In this document: positions 19,995-20,750 of the stretch, one piece after another | Numbering within the stretch: the stretch's first letter is position 1 | Layout: each line of letters starts with the position of its first letter | Assembly (NCBI GenBank): GCA_027371655.1 | Contig: DAHXMR010000189.1 | Location: 1-20,750 of the forward strand | Length of the DNA stretch: 20,750 bases | Reading direction: 5' to 3' | Origin: Microcaldota archaeon | Lineage (GTDB): Archaea; Micrarchaeota; Micrarchaeia; Norongarragalinales; CAINOH01 | Made by a program: the position numbers and the translations under genes | Notes under the pieces: model-generated | The model's database searches: none | Seen by the model: the letters and a program-made list of their open reading frames with translations, nothing else | Told to the model about the DNA's origin: nothing

Positions 19995-20750
19995 CTAATT
20001 AATGCGTTTTGGATAACCGCCCGCCAGCGCAAAAATCTTGTATGCAAGCCTTGCGGCGAAAAAGTTGGGCGCCTCAAATCCCGCAATCGGCGCAAGCTCC
20101 ACCAAAGCCGCGCCAACAATCCTCTTTTTTTTGGCGACCTCGGATAGGAGCAAAACCGCGTCGGCAAAATGCAGGCCGTTGGGCTCCGGCGTGCCCACCG
20201 CGGGCATCTCCGCGGGGTCGAACGCATCGAAGTCTATTGAGACGAAAACGTTTTTTTTCAAAAGGGGCAGGATCTCTTTCGCAACCGCCTTCATTCCCGC
20301 GGCGCCGTCGCTGATTTGCTTCTTGAAGAACACGGGGATTTTTTCGCGCTTGATGAAATCCGCTTCCTCCGCGGAAAGCGAGCGCACGCCCATGGACACC
20401 GTGCTTTTGCAGGAATCCCGCATCCTGCGCAGGGAGCATGCGTGGGAAAATCGGGAGAACTCGTATTCGTCGCGCAAGTCCGCGTGCGCGTCCAGGTGAA
20501 GCACGCTCAAATCATTGCCGAATTTTTCGGAAAATGCCTTCACCGTGCCCGCAGAAATCGAGTGCTCGCCGCCCAAAACCAGGGGGAACCTGCCCTTTTG
20601 CAGAAGCGCGGAAACAACTCCGCGCACCTGTTCGCACACTTTTTCGGGGGAAGTGCTGTCGGCAAAGTCAAGTGGAGCAAGCGTGCAAATGCCCTTGCGG
20701 TACGGCTCGTTTTGGAATTCCTCGTCGTACAATTCCAAAAACCGCGAGGC
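19995..20750 (-). CDS. speB: Agmatinase/arginase-family ureohydrolase, N-terminus cut off
   Basis: A manganese-dependent ureohydrolase of the arginase/agmatinase family. In archaea the usual role is hydrolysis of agmatine or an aminopropyl derivative to polyamines plus urea. Metal-ligand motifs are present: LVLGGEHSISAG, LHLDAHADLRDEYEFSRFSH and VSIDFDAFDPAEMP. TPEPNGL and the glutamate in LVELAPIAG also fit. The frame is open to the right edge of the window (codons for ASRF precede LELYDEE), so roughly the first 40 residues are outside; the TTG at 20738 is not the real start. Substrate among agmatine, arginine, formiminoglutamate and others is not certain. The TRAM gene follows 67 nt downstream. 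Confidence 0.85.
   Translation of the reverse strand, partial: ASRFLELYDEEFQNEPYRKGICTLAPLDFADSTSPEKVCEQVRGVVSALLQKGRFPLVLGGEHSISAGTVKAFSEKFGNDLSVLHLDAHADLRDEYEFSRFSHACSLRRMRDSCKSTVSMGVRSLSAEEADFIKREKIPVFFKKQISDGAAGMKAVAKEILPLLKKNVFVSIDFDAFDPAEMPAVGTPEPNGLHFADAVLLLSEVAKKKRIVGAALVELAPIAGFEAPNFFAARLAYKIFALAGGYPKRIN

Overview
This 20.75 kb window looks like a chromosomal segment of an archaeon, most probably a small-genome (DPANN-type, e.g. Diapherotrites- or Micrarchaeota-like) lineage. The archaeal assignment rests on an ADP-dependent sugar kinase fragment, an archaeal COG1418-type HD hydrolase, a stand-alone TRAM protein, an AbrB-PhoU regulator, Lrp/AsnC regulators, TATA-box promoters about 25-30 nt before leaderless starts, a tRNA-Ala gene without encoded CCA, and a long Cys-rich, NEW3-like surface protein of the kind common in DPANN genomes. 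The phylum is inference. Most genes are GC-rich with G/C third positions; the restriction-modification pair at 9.8-11.8 kb is clearly more AT-rich.

Layout. 0-2 kb: N-terminus of an ADP-dependent glucokinase/phosphofructokinase and a DEAD-box RNA helicase with an RGG tail, both minus. 2.2-5.3 kb: a plus-strand run of HD hydrolase, B3/4-domain protein, OGG1-type 8-oxoguanine glycosylase and an FeS endonuclease III-like (MagIII/COG2231-type) glycosylase, the last two exactly abutting, suggesting a nucleic-acid quality-control operon. 5.3-5.5 kb: a dense set of hairpins. 5.5-7.3 kb: AbrB-PhoU regulator and a convergent VapBC toxin-antitoxin pair. 7.3-9.6 kb: small genes (uncharacterised proteins, a two-helix membrane peptide, a zinc ribbon, a coiled-coil/winged-helix protein) separated by unusually structured intergenic DNA. 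9.6-11.8 kb: a probably transferred type II R-M system, an SPPY (N4-cytosine) DNA methyltransferase tail-to-tail with an Eco29kI-family GIY-YIG endonuclease. 11.9-14.2 kb: helical protein plus PIN protein, an uncharacterised protein, and a divergent J-domain protein. 14.2-16.2 kb: a double Lrp/AsnC regulator divergent from a class I SAM methyltransferase, then tRNA-Ala(CGC). 16.3-20.75 kb: the large surface protein, a TRAM protein, and a truncated agmatinase/arginase-family gene.

The observation I rate most interesting is not a protein. Two intergenic elements (5413-5468 and 7736-7782), in the same orientation, share a two-hairpin architecture with identical linkers and loops, while the stems differ by compensatory base changes. 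Read on the minus strand the second hairpin carries a C(UGCG)G tetraloop of the UNCG class. This is what an undescribed structured RNA or dispersed hairpin element would look like, and copy 1 is additionally enclosed by a perfect 12-bp helix. Other candidates are a GC-rich possible small RNA (8237-8309), a GAAA-capped 14-bp hairpin (8979-9012), and alternative hairpins ahead of a zinc-ribbon gene.
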